Shown piece after piece: positions 52,952 to 61,975 of a DNA stretch of 64,000 nt. Below the pieces are notes generated by a model. That model ran no database searches and was not told the origin of the DNA. It saw only the letters and a list, made by a program, of their open reading frames with translations. The position numbers and the translations under genes are program-made. Positions within the stretch are counted from its first letter, which is position 1. Each line of letters starts with the position of its first letter. This DNA is from Clostridium sp. UBA1056 (GTDB lineage: Bacteria > Bacillota > Clostridia > Clostridiales > Clostridiaceae): assembly GCA_002316385.1 (NCBI GenBank), contig DCDL01000024.1, forward strand, positions 1 through 64,000. The letters are read 5' to 3'.

Positions 52952-52979
52952 ATTTTAAATATTTTGTGACTAATATCAA
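52952..52979 (-). promoter_or_regulatory. Candidate promoter of antiporter copy 3
   Basis: Minus strand TTGATA (52979-52974), a 16-base spacer and TAAAAT (52957-52952), the same -35 as copies 1 and 2. Confidence 0.45.
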
Positions 52980-53047
52980 CAAAAACGACAAAGTTTTAAC
53001 AAAATTAACGTACTTAATAAGAACTTAACATAATAGTCGAAAAATAA

Positions 53048-53086
53048 AACAGATAAACCTTATGAATACATAGATGTTTATCTGTT
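53048..53086 (-). terminator. Terminator of deoC
   Basis: Perfect 11-base arms 53048-53058 and 53076-53086 with flanking A/T runs, downstream of deoC on the minus strand. It separates deoC from antiporter copy 3. Confidence 0.78.
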
Positions 53087-53128
53087 AATAAAATATTATT
53101 TAATTAATGTATAAAGTAATGTTAAGTT

Positions 53129-53797
53129 TTAATAGTCTGATTTAATATTCGACAAGTTGTTTACAATTGCTATAGATGCACTAGCACCAATTCTATTTGC
53201 ACCTGCATTTATAGCTTCCATTGCATCTTCAGTAGTACGAACTCCACCAGAAGCTTTAACGCCCATATTAGGTCCTACAACCTTTCTCATTAGCGATATA
53301 TCTTCAGTAGTAGCTCCACCTGTACTAAATCCAGTAGAAGTCTTTACAAAGTCAGCACCAGCTTCTTGAGATAGCTCACAAGCTTTGATTTTCTCTTCTT
53401 CAGTTAATAGACAAGTCTCTAAAATAACTTTAACTATGGCTTTACCTTTAGCTGTATCAACAATCTCTTTTATATCGTTTTTTACAAAGTCATAGTCCTT
53501 ATCTTTTAAAGCGCCCACATTTATAACCATATCTATTTCATTAGCTCCAAGTTCAATAGCTCTAGCCGTTTCAAAGGCTTTGGCCTTAGTATCCATGGTA
53601 CCTAAAGGAAAGCCTACCACTGTACAAACAAGTACATCAGAGCCCTTAAGTTCCTTTGCTACTAATTCAGTATAACAAGAGTTTACACATACAGATTTAA
53701 ATTTATATTCCTTTGCTTCGTTACAAATTTTTATAACCTGGTCCTTAGTTGCTTCAGGTTTTAAAATAGTGTGATCAATCATTGATGCTATATTCAT
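53129..53797 (-). CDS. deoC: Deoxyribose-phosphate aldolase
   Basis: The 222-residue class I aldolase splits 2-deoxyribose 5-phosphate into glyceraldehyde 3-phosphate and acetaldehyde. Lys152 in FVKTSTGFSTGG is the Schiff-base residue; Asp89 (EIDMVIN) and Lys181 (GVKASGGVRT) complete the active site. AGGAGG precedes the ATG. It stands alone rather than with deoB or pdp, but lies in the same arm as psuKG, hinting at nucleoside breakdown. Confidence 0.96.
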   Translation of the reverse strand: MNIASMIDHTILKPEATKDQVIKICNEAKEYKFKSVCVNSCYTELVAKELKGSDVLVCTVVGFPLGTMDTKAKAFETARAIELGANEIDMVINVGALKDKDYDFVKNDIKEIVDTAKGKAIVKVILETCLLTEEEKIKACELSQEAGADFVKTSTGFSTGGATTEDISLMRKVVGPNMGVKASGGVRTTEDAMEAINAGANRIGASASIAIVNNLSNIKSDY

Positions 53798-53912
53798 TTT
53801 TTTACCTCCTAGTGATTAATTTTGATTTCATAATGATCTATCAGTAAATAATACTGACTTTATATAGATTAATATATCTTTATTAATAGAAATTTAAACT
53901 TAAAATGATAAG

Positions 53913-54329
53913 TTAGTTTAATTTTTTTATCATTTTGAAGGAATATTTATCTTGTTTCTTATTTAGCTTAGCACTAATCATATAAGAAATTACCATAGCA
54001 GCTAAAGCTGTAAGCACTGAATATACTTCATAATTGGCTAAATTAAGCTTGTTAAATATGTAAAGGCATATTACAAGGGTAATCACTGTAATGATGGTAG
54101 GAAAGGCGTAGGCCCAAAATGTCATATTGCTAAAAACTTTATTGTCCATTGATACTAAAACTTTTTCTCCAATAGTAGCAGATTCTGTATTTTCTAAATC
54201 CACTAGTATAGTATCTTTAGGACATCCAGATTTACAAGAGGAACATCCACCACCACAACCACCTTTTTTTACGAAGGCAACAGTAGCTATATCTCCGTTA
54301 ATCTTTTTAATAATACCTTCTTCTTGCAT
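53913..54329 (-). CDS. RseC/MucC-family membrane protein
   Basis: The 138-residue product begins with the RseC beta domain and a glycine/cysteine-rich motif, CGGGCSSCKSGC (about 24-35), possibly binding a redox centre. Two transmembrane helices follow (about 71-91 and 102-119). RseC/RsxC-type proteins accompany Rnf systems and, in E. coli, help reduce the SoxR iron-sulfur protein; no soxR is visible here. It lies 67 bases after rnfB, beyond a hairpin, and may be only partly co-transcribed. GGAGGTGG precedes the ATG. Confidence 0.85.
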   Translation of the reverse strand: MQEEGIIKKINGDIATVAFVKKGGCGGGCSSCKSGCPKDTILVDLENTESATIGEKVLVSMDNKVFSNMTFWAYAFPTIITVITLVICLYIFNKLNLANYEVYSVLTALAAMVISYMISAKLNKKQDKYSFKMIKKLN

Positions 54330-54346
54330 GAAACCACCTCCAAATA

Positions 54347-54375
54347 AATATAGAAGGCTAAAAGCCTTCTATATT
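54347..54375 (-). terminator. Hairpin between rnfB and the RseC-like gene
   Basis: Perfect 13-base arms 54347-54359 and 54363-54375 with a three-base loop. It may attenuate transcription of the RseC-like gene relative to the rnf genes. Confidence 0.7.
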
Positions 54376-54396
54376 ATAACATAAAACTAAATTTTA

Positions 54397-55287
54397 TTAT
54401 ACTGTAGCATTATTATTTTCTGGAGAAGAAATAGACTCACTAACTGCTTTAGTAGGAGCAGGTACTGCCTCTTTCTTTAATACTGGTTTTCTAAGATTTA
54501 GTATAGAGTTTTTTGGACATTTATTTGCGCATATTCCGCAATTAACACACTTATTGTAGTCAAACACAGGAATATTATTAACTATCTCAATAGCATCTTT
54601 AGGACAATTTTTCATGCAGATACCACAACCGATGCATCCTACATCGCAAGCATCCATAACATCTTTGCCTTTACTTTTATTATTGCAGTCTATTCTAACC
54701 TTAGATTTTTTAGGTACAAGATGAATTAATGATTTAGGGCAAGCTGATATACAAGCGCCGCAAGCCACACATTTTTCTTCATCGATAGAAGCCACACCAT
54801 TAACTATAGATAGTGCACCGAATTCACAAGCCTTAACACAAGAACCAAGACCAAGACATCCGAATTCACAAGTTTTAGAACCACCACCTGGAGCTATAGA
54901 AGCTTGATTACAATCTAGAATTCCTATATAGTTGTATTTTTCTCTTGCAACATCAGAAGTTCCTTTACATCTTACGAAAGCCACCATTGGTTCAGAAGTC
55001 TCAGCTTCAACTCCAAGGATTGAAGCTATTTTTGTAACTGCTTCAGCTCCACCAGGGCTACATTTATTAGTAGGAGCTGTACCAACAACAACAGCTTCAG
55101 CATAAGCATCACATCCAGCAAAACCGCATCCACCACAGTTAGCACCTGGTAAACATTCTCTTACTAGAGGGATTCTTTCATCAACTTCTACTTTAAACTT
55201 ATTACTTGCATATCCTAATAGGGCACCAAATACTAATCCAAGACCACCTAGACTGACTACAGGAGCCACTAAATTTGATAAATCCAT
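54397..55287 (-). CDS. rnfB: Electron transport complex subunit RnfB
   Basis: The 296-residue multi-iron-sulfur subunit of Rnf. It has one N-terminal anchor helix, the RnfB-specific CGGCGFAGCD motif (about 50-59) and several [4Fe-4S] ferredoxin motifs, including CVACGACISACP, CIGCGICMKNCP and CVNCGICANKCP. RnfB is thought to accept electrons from reduced ferredoxin and pass them to the other subunits. AAGGAGG precedes the ATG, 15 bases after rnfA. The alanine/proline-rich C-terminal tail is unremarkable. Confidence 0.95.
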   Translation of the reverse strand: MDLSNLVAPVVSLGGLGLVFGALLGYASNKFKVEVDERIPLVRECLPGANCGGCGFAGCDAYAEAVVVGTAPTNKCSPGGAEAVTKIASILGVEAETSEPMVAFVRCKGTSDVAREKYNYIGILDCNQASIAPGGGSKTCEFGCLGLGSCVKACEFGALSIVNGVASIDEEKCVACGACISACPKSLIHLVPKKSKVRIDCNNKSKGKDVMDACDVGCIGCGICMKNCPKDAIEIVNNIPVFDYNKCVNCGICANKCPKNSILNLRKPVLKKEAVPAPTKAVSESISSPENNNATV

Positions 55288-55301
55288 TTAAATTCCCTCC
55301 T

Positions 55302-55880
55302 TTAAACTAAACCGCTAAATCCATAGAAAGCAATAGCCATCAACCCAGCTGTTATTAAAGATATTGGTAATCCTCTAAATGCAGCAGGCATATCAGTATT
55401 ATCTTCCATTCGCTCTCTTAGGCCTGCAAGAATTACTATAGCAAGTACATATCCAAGAGCTGATCCAAGAGTGTTAGATAATGATTGAGCTAATCCATAA
55501 CCTTTATCTATGTTTGTAACAGCAACTCCAAGTACTGCACAGTTAGTTGTGATAAGAGGTAAGAATATACCTAGAGATCTATAAAGACCTGGTTGGATTT
55601 TCTTAATAACAGTCTCAACAAATTGTACTAGAGCTGCGATAACAAGGATAAAAGCTAATGTTGATAGATATTCCATATGGAAAGGAATTAAAATTAACTT
55701 ATTTACCACGAAGGTAATAAGAGTAGCGAGTAACATTACAAAGGTAACAGCTGCACCCATACCTTTGGCAGTTTCTGTCTTTTGAGAAACTCCAAGGAAG
55801 GAACATATACCTAGAAATTGCCCTAATATTACGTTGTTAACTAGAAGGGCTCCTATAAATATAGTAAATAATTCTTTCAT
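55302..55880 (-). CDS. rnfA: Electron transport complex subunit RnfA
   Basis: The 192-residue integral membrane subunit has six helices. The first contains NNVILGQFLGICSFLGVS and the fourth LPLITTNCAVLGVA, conserved cysteine-bearing segments shared with RnfE that contribute the membrane iron-sulfur centre. It is paired with rnfE (16-base gap). It forms the Na+/H+-translocating core of Rnf. Confidence 0.95.
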   Translation of the reverse strand: MKELFTIFIGALLVNNVILGQFLGICSFLGVSQKTETAKGMGAAVTFVMLLATLITFVVNKLILIPFHMEYLSTLAFILVIAALVQFVETVIKKIQPGLYRSLGIFLPLITTNCAVLGVAVTNIDKGYGLAQSLSNTLGSALGYVLAIVILAGLRERMEDNTDMPAAFRGLPISLITAGLMAIAFYGFSGLV

Positions 55881-55895
55881 TAAATTTCACCTTCC

Positions 55896-56513
55896 TTATT
55901 TTGTAGTTTTAGACTTCTTAGCTTTTGAAATCTTATATTGATTTAAGCTTGCTAAAAGTATACCAAGAGTTATGAAAGCTCCAGGAGCAGATGTCATAAC
56001 CATAGCTGGAATATAAGATTTTGGTAGTACTTGGAATCCATAGAATGTTCCATTACCAAGAACTTCTCTGAATGTTGCTAAAATAACTATAGCAAGTCCA
56101 AATCCAAGTCCCATACCAATAGCATCAAAAATTGAAGGTAATACCTTATTTTTAGATGCATAAGCTTCAGCTCTACCTAAGATAACACAGTTAACCACTA
56201 TTAGAGGTAAGAATATTCCAAGAGATTTATATAAGTCAGGAATATAAGCTTGTAATAGGAACTGAATTAAAGTAACGAAGGTAGCAATAACTACGATATA
56301 AGCTGGTATTCTGATTTTATCAGGAACAAGTTTTCTAATTAAAGATATAACAGCGTTTGATCCAATTAATACTACGGTAGCAGCAAGAGCCATACCTGCA
56401 GCATTATTTACACTGCTTGTAACAGCAAGAGTAGGACACATAGCTAGTACTTGTATGAAAACTGGGTTTTCAGTAATAATACCTGTTTTTAATCTATTAA
56501 CTAACTCTTTCAT
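55896..56513 (-). CDS. rnfE: Electron transport complex subunit RnfE
   Basis: The 205-residue six-helix homologue of RnfA carries the matching NPVFIQVLAMCPTLAVT and LPLIVVNCVILGRAEA segments. It begins two bases after rnfG ends on this strand, so translation is coupled. A lysine-rich cytoplasmic tail (KISKAKKSKTTK) ends it. Confidence 0.95.
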   Translation of the reverse strand: MKELVNRLKTGIITENPVFIQVLAMCPTLAVTSSVNNAAGMALAATVVLIGSNAVISLIRKLVPDKIRIPAYIVVIATFVTLIQFLLQAYIPDLYKSLGIFLPLIVVNCVILGRAEAYASKNKVLPSIFDAIGMGLGFGLAIVILATFREVLGNGTFYGFQVLPKSYIPAMVMTSAPGAFITLGILLASLNQYKISKAKKSKTTK

Positions 56514-56514
56514 T

Positions 56515-57054
56515 CTACTTTGCTCCTTTCAAGTTTGTATTGTAGTAGTTTATAGCAGTGTTTACACCATTGGTTACTGCTTTAGAAGTAATTGTTGCAC
56601 CAGTAATTGCTTGAATGTCTGAACCAACAGCAAGTTCAGTTTCAGAAGGAAGCCCTTTAAACTGTTCTGTGAATGTTGGATCCTCTGCTTTGGAACCAAG
56701 ACCTGGAGTTTCAGTATGACTTAAAATTTTAATTCCAGAAACGGCTCCTTCACCGTTAATACCAACCATTAATTCAATCTCTCCACCATAACCTGAAGAG
56801 TTAACTTGGAAAACGTAGCCAGCAGCATTTCCACCGGTTTTGGCTTCAAATAAACCTGTTATATTTTCATTAGTAATATCATCTAAGTCTGTAAATTCTT
56901 CTGCCTCTAATACAACTTTCATAGCAGCAGCTTGGTCAGCTTTAGCTTTAGCTTCAATTGGTGCTCTAGTAATATCATGAGCAAATGCAAGAATTAGGCC
57001 AGCGATTGCAGTAATTGCAAGTAAAGTTGCTCCTAATTTTAAATTTTCTTTCAT
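56515..57054 (-). CDS. rnfG: Electron transport complex subunit RnfG (covalent flavoprotein)
   Basis: The start is set at 57054, where ATG overlaps the rnfD stop as TAATG and GGAGGTG is upstream; a longer in-frame start inside rnfD is unlikely. The 179-residue product has one N-terminal helix and an extracellular domain. AITGATITSKAV (about 148-159) contains the S/T-G-A-T-x-T site where FMN is attached covalently to threonine. It passes electrons between the membrane and NAD-facing subunits. Confidence 0.95.
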   Translation of the reverse strand: MKENLKLGATLLAITAIAGLILAFAHDITRAPIEAKAKADQAAAMKVVLEAEEFTDLDDITNENITGLFEAKTGGNAAGYVFQVNSSGYGGEIELMVGINGEGAVSGIKILSHTETPGLGSKAEDPTFTEQFKGLPSETELAVGSDIQAITGATITSKAVTNGVNTAINYYNTNLKGAK

Positions 57055-57989
57055 TATTTTGCACCTCCGAACACACGTGGACTTGTCCATTTATCAATCA
57101 TTGGAACTAATAAGTTCATTATTAAGATTGAGTAAGAAACACCTTCAGCATAACCACCGTATAAACGAATTAGTGATGTTAATAAACCACAACCTACACC
57201 GAAGATAACTTGACCCATTTTAGTCATAGGAGAAGTAGTATAGTCAGTAGCCATGAATATAGCACCGAGCATTAATCCACCAATGAAAATTTCATATATT
57301 CCATTACCAGTCATAAATCCATCTCTACCTAGTACTGTAGTAATTACAAAAACAGTACCAATATATGTAACAGGGATGTGCCATGTTATAACTTTTCTAT
57401 ATAAAAGATAAGCTCCACCAATAAGTAATGCTAAAGCAGAAACTTCTCCGATACATCCAGCTACGTTAGATCCTATAAATGCATCTAGAGTATTAGGAAG
57501 TACTCCACCACCGTTACGAAGAATAGCTAGTGGAGTAGCTGTACTTACTCCATTTAAAGTCCACTCAGTCATTTGACTTGGGTAAGCAGCAAGTAAGAAA
57601 GCTCTTCCAGCTAGTGCAGGGTTCATGATATTTTGACCAAGACCACCAAAAAAGCATTTAACAACAATAATAGCAAATGCACTACCAACAGCAACCATCC
57701 AAAGAGGAAGTGTAGGTGGTAAGTTAAAAGCAAGTAATATTCCAGTGATTACTGCACTTAAATCCTTTAATGAATTTGGTCTTTTAGTAATTTTATTAAA
57801 TAAGTATTCGCTAAGCATTGCAGAAGCAACAGCTGTTATTACAACTAAGGCTGCATCTTTCCCAAAGAAGTAAATACCTGCTATAGTAGCTGGTAATAAT
57901 GCAATTAGTACATCTCTCATTACATTTGAAACGGTTTCCTTAGATTTAATATGGGGCGATACTGATACGTTATATAAATTTCCAGACAT
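57054..57989 (-). CDS. rnfD: Electron transport complex subunit RnfD (covalent flavoprotein)
   Basis: The start is ATG 57989 after GAGGTG rather than the in-frame GTG at 57998. The 311-residue membrane subunit has about nine helices and the covalent FMN site GVSTATPLAIL (about 154-164, S-x-A-T). NPALAGRAFLLAAYP is also conserved. It overlaps rnfG by one base and lies 11 bases after rnfC. Confidence 0.95.
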   Translation of the reverse strand: MSGNLYNVSVSPHIKSKETVSNVMRDVLIALLPATIAGIYFFGKDAALVVITAVASAMLSEYLFNKITKRPNSLKDLSAVITGILLAFNLPPTLPLWMVAVGSAFAIIVVKCFFGGLGQNIMNPALAGRAFLLAAYPSQMTEWTLNGVSTATPLAILRNGGGVLPNTLDAFIGSNVAGCIGEVSALALLIGGAYLLYRKVITWHIPVTYIGTVFVITTVLGRDGFMTGNGIYEIFIGGLMLGAIFMATDYTTSPMTKMGQVIFGVGCGLLTSLIRLYGGYAEGVSYSILIMNLLVPMIDKWTSPRVFGGAK

Positions 57990-58000
57990 TATGTTCACCT

Positions 58001-59320
58001 CTACTTTTTCTTTCTATTAGTCATAACTCTTTTTTTACCCTCTTTGCAAGTTTGAGTTAAATTTCTCTTAGCAGGGCAAGAATAGCTACAAGCACCACAT
58101 TCAATGCAGTTAAGTCCGCCAATTTTTTCAAAGTTTTCATAATCGCCTCTTACAACTAGAGCATTAAGTCTATTTGGCAATAAGAACATTGGACATGCAT
58201 TGACACATTTTCCACATCTAATACAGTTTGACTCAACAGTTGGTATAGCTTCAGCCTTTGTAAGGCAAAGTATACCAGAAGTTCCTTTTATTGCAGGAAT
58301 ATCTAAAGTAAATAGTGCAGTTCCCATCATAGGACCACCACTAATAACCTTAATAGGTTCCTCGTTAAATCCGTCACAGTAATCAATAAGTTCTTTTAAA
58401 TTTGTACCGAATTTAACTCTAAGATTTTTTGGTGTTTTTACAGCTCCACCAGTAACAGTAACTATTCTTTCAGTAAGTGGCTTACCAAGAATAACTGCTT
58501 CTCTTATAGCGAATATAGTAGCTACGTTTTGAACTATGCAACCAGCATCAGCAGGTAATTTCCCAGCTGGAACTTCCCTCTTAGTAACTGAATAAATTAA
58601 CTGTTTTTCAGCACCTTGTGGATACTTAGTTTTAAGTTCTGCCACCTCGACATTTTTAATAGATTCTACAATCGCTTTCATTATAGTTATAGCATCATTT
58701 TTGTTATTCTCAATGCCTAAGAAGATTTTAACATCTGGGAACATTTGAGCAACAATTTCTAAACCTTCAGCTATTTCCTTTGAATATTGTAGCATTAATT
58801 GATGGTCACAAGTTAAGTACGGTTCACATTCAGCTGCATTGATAATAATAGTATCAATAGTACATTCTTTTGGTGGATTTAGCTTTACATGAGTTGGAAA
58901 GCAAGCTCCTCCAAGGCCTACGATACCCGCTTCTTGAATTATTTCTAATAATTCAGTCTTAGATAAGTTTTTGTAATTTTCATGTGGCGTATAAGCTACT
59001 TCTTCATAATTATTATCATTTTCGATAACAACACTCATAACTTTTGAACCACTTGATGTGAGCATAGGTGTTACATTTTTAACGATTCCAGATACACTAG
59101 AATAAATGTTAGATGAAACAAAAGAGGTGCTAGCACCTATTTTCTGCCCAACTAGTACTTTATCTCCCTTTTTTACAATCGGTTCGCATGGAGCACCTAT
59201 ATGTTGGCTCATAGGGAACACTAAATCACCCTTTGGAAGATAGGTTTCGATTTCTTTTTTTTCTGAAAAATGTTTTCCATGAGGCGGATGAATGCCTCGT
59301 TTAAAAGTTAAAAGTCCCAT
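58001..59320 (-). CDS. rnfC: Electron transport complex subunit RnfC
   Basis: The 439-residue peripheral subunit binds NAD(H) and FMN, resembling NuoF. It has the glycine-rich GLGGACFPTHVKL (about 138-150) and two C-terminal [4Fe-4S] motifs, CIRCGKCVNACP and CIECGACSYSCP. It heads the rnfCDGEAB operon, which couples ferredoxin:NAD+ oxidoreduction to ion export. Its promoter is at 59390-59418. GGAGG precedes the ATG. Confidence 0.95.
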   Translation of the reverse strand: MGLLTFKRGIHPPHGKHFSEKKEIETYLPKGDLVFPMSQHIGAPCEPIVKKGDKVLVGQKIGASTSFVSSNIYSSVSGIVKNVTPMLTSSGSKVMSVVIENDNNYEEVAYTPHENYKNLSKTELLEIIQEAGIVGLGGACFPTHVKLNPPKECTIDTIIINAAECEPYLTCDHQLMLQYSKEIAEGLEIVAQMFPDVKIFLGIENNKNDAITIMKAIVESIKNVEVAELKTKYPQGAEKQLIYSVTKREVPAGKLPADAGCIVQNVATIFAIREAVILGKPLTERIVTVTGGAVKTPKNLRVKFGTNLKELIDYCDGFNEEPIKVISGGPMMGTALFTLDIPAIKGTSGILCLTKAEAIPTVESNCIRCGKCVNACPMFLLPNRLNALVVRGDYENFEKIGGLNCIECGACSYSCPAKRNLTQTCKEGKKRVMTNRKKK

Positions 59321-59389
59321 AATATTCCTCCATTCCTATAGTATAAATAATAAAGACATTGTATTAATGACTCCTATAGTACAAACTTT

Positions 59390-59418
59390 ATTATAACTCG
59401 AAAATCTTTATGGCGCAA
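59390..59418 (-). promoter_or_regulatory. Sigma-A promoter of the rnf operon
   Basis: On the minus strand TTGCGC (59418-59413), a 17-base spacer and a perfect TATAAT (59395-59390), 70 bases before rnfC. No Rex-type TTGTTAA...TTAACAA site was seen. Confidence 0.6.
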
Positions 59419-59629
59419 TATATTCAATTGTTTATATAATTTAAAAATAATTAAAATTACAATTAATAACCCTTAGAAAGGGATTGTAAGTTATACGTAT
59501 TTTGTCTAATATGTGGATATTTTTTATTTATGATTAAAATAATCTAATATAGATATGTGAAGAAATTAACTATTCAAATGGTAAAATATAAAAGTTTTAT
59601 TATGATAAAAATATATGGGTAAAATAATG

Positions 59630-59676
59630 TTGCACGTTTATTCTCAATATGATAGTATTAGATAAACAAATGTTTA
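59630..59676 (+). promoter_or_regulatory. psuK promoter with dyad operator
   Basis: TTGCAC (59630-59635), a 17-base spacer and TAGTAT (59653-59658), with the dyad TAAACA-AA-TGTTTA at 59663-59676 right after it. An operator in this place suits the helix-turn-helix at the start of psuK acting as an autorepressor. Confidence 0.45.
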
Positions 59677-59704
59677 CTAAATAAAGAAATATTAAGAGGG
59701 AGAA

Positions 59705-60802
59705 ATGATGACAAATAGAGAAGAAGAAATATTAAATCTTATAAAGGATAATCCCTTAATATCTCAAAATGAAATAGCAGATATGCTTAAGATTACCAGA
59801 TCATCTGTAGGAGTTCATATAGGAAATCTTATAAAAAAAGGATATATTTCAGGCAGAGGATATGTAATGAATAAAGAAAATTTTGTATCTATAATTGGAG
59901 GAACTAATATAGATATAGTAGGATTTTCTAATGATGAGCTAAGACTTAATGATTCCAATCCTGGAAATATAAAATTTTCTTTAGGTGGAGTTGGTAGGAA
60001 TATAGGTGAGAATTTAGCTAGATTGGAAGTTGCTACCAAACTAATTTCTGTTATAGGAAACGATATATATGGACGTAAAGTCATGGATGAGGGAAGAGAA
60101 ATTGGGTTAGATTTAGAACATAGTCTTAAATTAGACGGGGAATCTACATCTATATACATGTCTGTTCTTGATAATTCTGGAGATATGAAGGTAGCTATTT
60201 CATCTATGGATATCTATAATAAGATGACTATAGAGTTTATTAAAACTAAAAAATCGGTAATTGAAAATTCTAAAATATGTATCATTGATACTAATATACC
60301 TAAGGAAGTAATAGAATATGCAGTTAATAATTTTAAAAATACAAAATTTTTTTTAGATACTGTATCATCATCTAAGGCTATTAAGGTAAAAGATATCATC
60401 CATAAGTTTCATACTATTAAGCCTAACAAAATTGAAGCTGAGATTTTATCTGGAATGAAAATCAATACTATGGAAGATGTAGTAAAAGTTAGTGATTACT
60501 TCTTGAGCCTAGGAGTTAAAAATGTATTTATAAGCTTAGGTGAAGAAGGTGTATATTATAATGATGGAATAAGCAAAGGATTATTTATACCACCTAAAGT
60601 TAAAGTTATTAATGCCAATGGAGCAGGGGATGCCTTTGTGGCTGGATTAGTATATTCAAGTATGAATAATTTTAACCTTATACATACTTTGAAATTCGCT
60701 TCAACTTGCTCTTCGCTAGCAATTACCCATAAAGATACTATAAATCCAAACATGTCTTTGGAAAATATAAATAAAAAAATGGAGGAGAATAAATCATGTT
60801 AG
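59705..60802 (+). CDS. psuK: Pseudouridine kinase with N-terminal winged helix
   Basis: The 365-residue protein begins with a helix-turn-helix (residues about 4-50, SQNEIADMLKITRSSVGVHI) and continues as a PfkB carbohydrate kinase: FVSIIGGTNIDI, the GGVGRNIGENLARL substrate loop and the catalytic NANGAGDAFVAG near the end. It phosphorylates pseudouridine at the 5' position. The DNA-binding domain hints that the kinase also senses its substrate to control the operon. It overlaps psuG by seven bases. GAGGGAG precedes the ATG. Confidence 0.93.
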   Translation: MMTNREEEILNLIKDNPLISQNEIADMLKITRSSVGVHIGNLIKKGYISGRGYVMNKENFVSIIGGTNIDIVGFSNDELRLNDSNPGNIKFSLGGVGRNIGENLARLEVATKLISVIGNDIYGRKVMDEGREIGLDLEHSLKLDGESTSIYMSVLDNSGDMKVAISSMDIYNKMTIEFIKTKKSVIENSKICIIDTNIPKEVIEYAVNNFKNTKFFLDTVSSSKAIKVKDIIHKFHTIKPNKIEAEILSGMKINTMEDVVKVSDYFLSLGVKNVFISLGEEGVYYNDGISKGLFIPPKVKVINANGAGDAFVAGLVYSSMNNFNLIHTLKFASTCSSLAITHKDTINPNMSLENINKKMEENKSC

Positions 60803-61710
60803 AAAAATATTTAGATATAAATCCAGAGGTTAGAGCAGCATTAAAGGAAGGAAAACCAGTAGTTGCTTTAGAATCAACTATAATATCTCATGGGATGCCT
60901 TATCCTAAAAATGTAGAGACTGCATTAAAGGTTGAAAGCATAATTAGAGAAAATGGAGCAATCCCAGCTACAATAGCTATTCTTGAAGGAAGATTAAAGG
61001 TTGGATTAACTACTGAAGAAGTTGAATTTTTAGGAAAAACTTCAGGAGTAATAAAAACTAGTAGAAGAGATATACCTTTTATAGTTGCTAATAAATTAAA
61101 TGGAGCTACTACTGTTGCATCTACAATGATTATTGCAGCACTTGCTGGAATTAAAGTATTTGCTACAGGTGGAATTGGAGGAGTTCATAGAGGCGCTGAG
61201 CAGACTATGGATATATCAGCTGACCTTGAAGAATTATCTATGACTGACGTGGCTGTAGTATGCGCTGGATGTAAATCTATCTTAGATATAGGATTAACTC
61301 GTGAATATTTAGAAACTAAAGGAGTGCCTGTAGTAGGATTCCAAACAGAAGAATTACCAGCATTCTATACAAGAAAATCTGGATTTAAAGTAGATTATAA
61401 AGTAGACAATGAAGAAATACTTGCAAAAGCGTTAAAAGCTAAATGGGATTTAGGCTTAGAAGGTGGAATGGTTGTTGCTAATCCAATACCAGAAGAGTTT
61501 GAAATGGATTATGATACAATTAATAACGCTATAAATGTAGCTGTTAAAGAAGCTGAAGAGAAGGGTATATTAGGAAAAGAAAGCACACCATTTTTGCTTG
61601 CTAAGGTTAAAGAAATCACAGGTGGATCAAGCTTAGAATCTAATATTCAATTAGTATTTAATAATGCTAAGGTTGGTGCAAGACTTGCTGTAGAACTTTC
61701 TAAATTATAA
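60796..61710 (+). CDS. psuG: Pseudouridine-5'-phosphate glycosidase
   Basis: The 304-residue enzyme cleaves the C-C glycosidic bond of pseudouridine 5'-phosphate to uracil and ribose 5-phosphate. Conserved blocks include ALESTIISHGMPYPKNVETA near 25-44 (in part), KTSRRDIPFIVA, GGIGGVHRGAEQTMDIS, then CAGCKSILDIG and GGMVVANPIP. It directly follows the kinase, forming a complete degradation pair. No dedicated transporter is adjacent. A terminator follows at 61801. Confidence 0.96.
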   Translation: MLEKYLDINPEVRAALKEGKPVVALESTIISHGMPYPKNVETALKVESIIRENGAIPATIAILEGRLKVGLTTEEVEFLGKTSGVIKTSRRDIPFIVANKLNGATTVASTMIIAALAGIKVFATGGIGGVHRGAEQTMDISADLEELSMTDVAVVCAGCKSILDIGLTREYLETKGVPVVGFQTEELPAFYTRKSGFKVDYKVDNEEILAKALKAKWDLGLEGGMVVANPIPEEFEMDYDTINNAINVAVKEAEEKGILGKESTPFLLAKVKEITGGSSLESNIQLVFNNAKVGARLAVELSKL

Positions 61711-61800
61711 TAATGTTTACATCTTTAAAATAAATATATAGTAGTTAAGAGTTATTTTAATGTAAATTTTAACTAGCATTCAACTTATAATATTACTTAG

Positions 61801-61848
61801 ATAAAAGACATGAGGCCAGCGAAGTTATAAATGGTTCATGTCTTTTAT
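61801..61848 (+). terminator. Rho-independent terminator of psuKG
   Basis: Perfect 13-base arms 61801-61813 and 61836-61848. A second inverted repeat (61859-61872 with 61878-61891) follows closely. Confidence 0.8.
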
Positions 61849-61858
61849 TAATCTAGAA

Positions 61859-61891
61859 GGTTATTTTATTATTACTCATAATAAAATAGCC
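61859..61891. repeat. Second hairpin downstream of psuG
   Basis: Arms 61859-61872 and 61878-61891 pair with one G-T wobble. It is likely a back-up terminator or an opposite-strand one. The rest of the gap to 61975 holds nothing clear. Confidence 0.55.
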
Positions 61892-61975
61892 TCATATAAT
61901 ATTTTTATTTATCATAGAAAGCTACTATAATTTATAGACTTTTTTTATAGGCTCTTATTAGAACTTATATATTAA

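Noticed and set aside
54127..54384. Plus-strand ORF of 85 codons opposite the RseC-like gene
   Set aside because: Shadow frame; proline-rich translation without motif.
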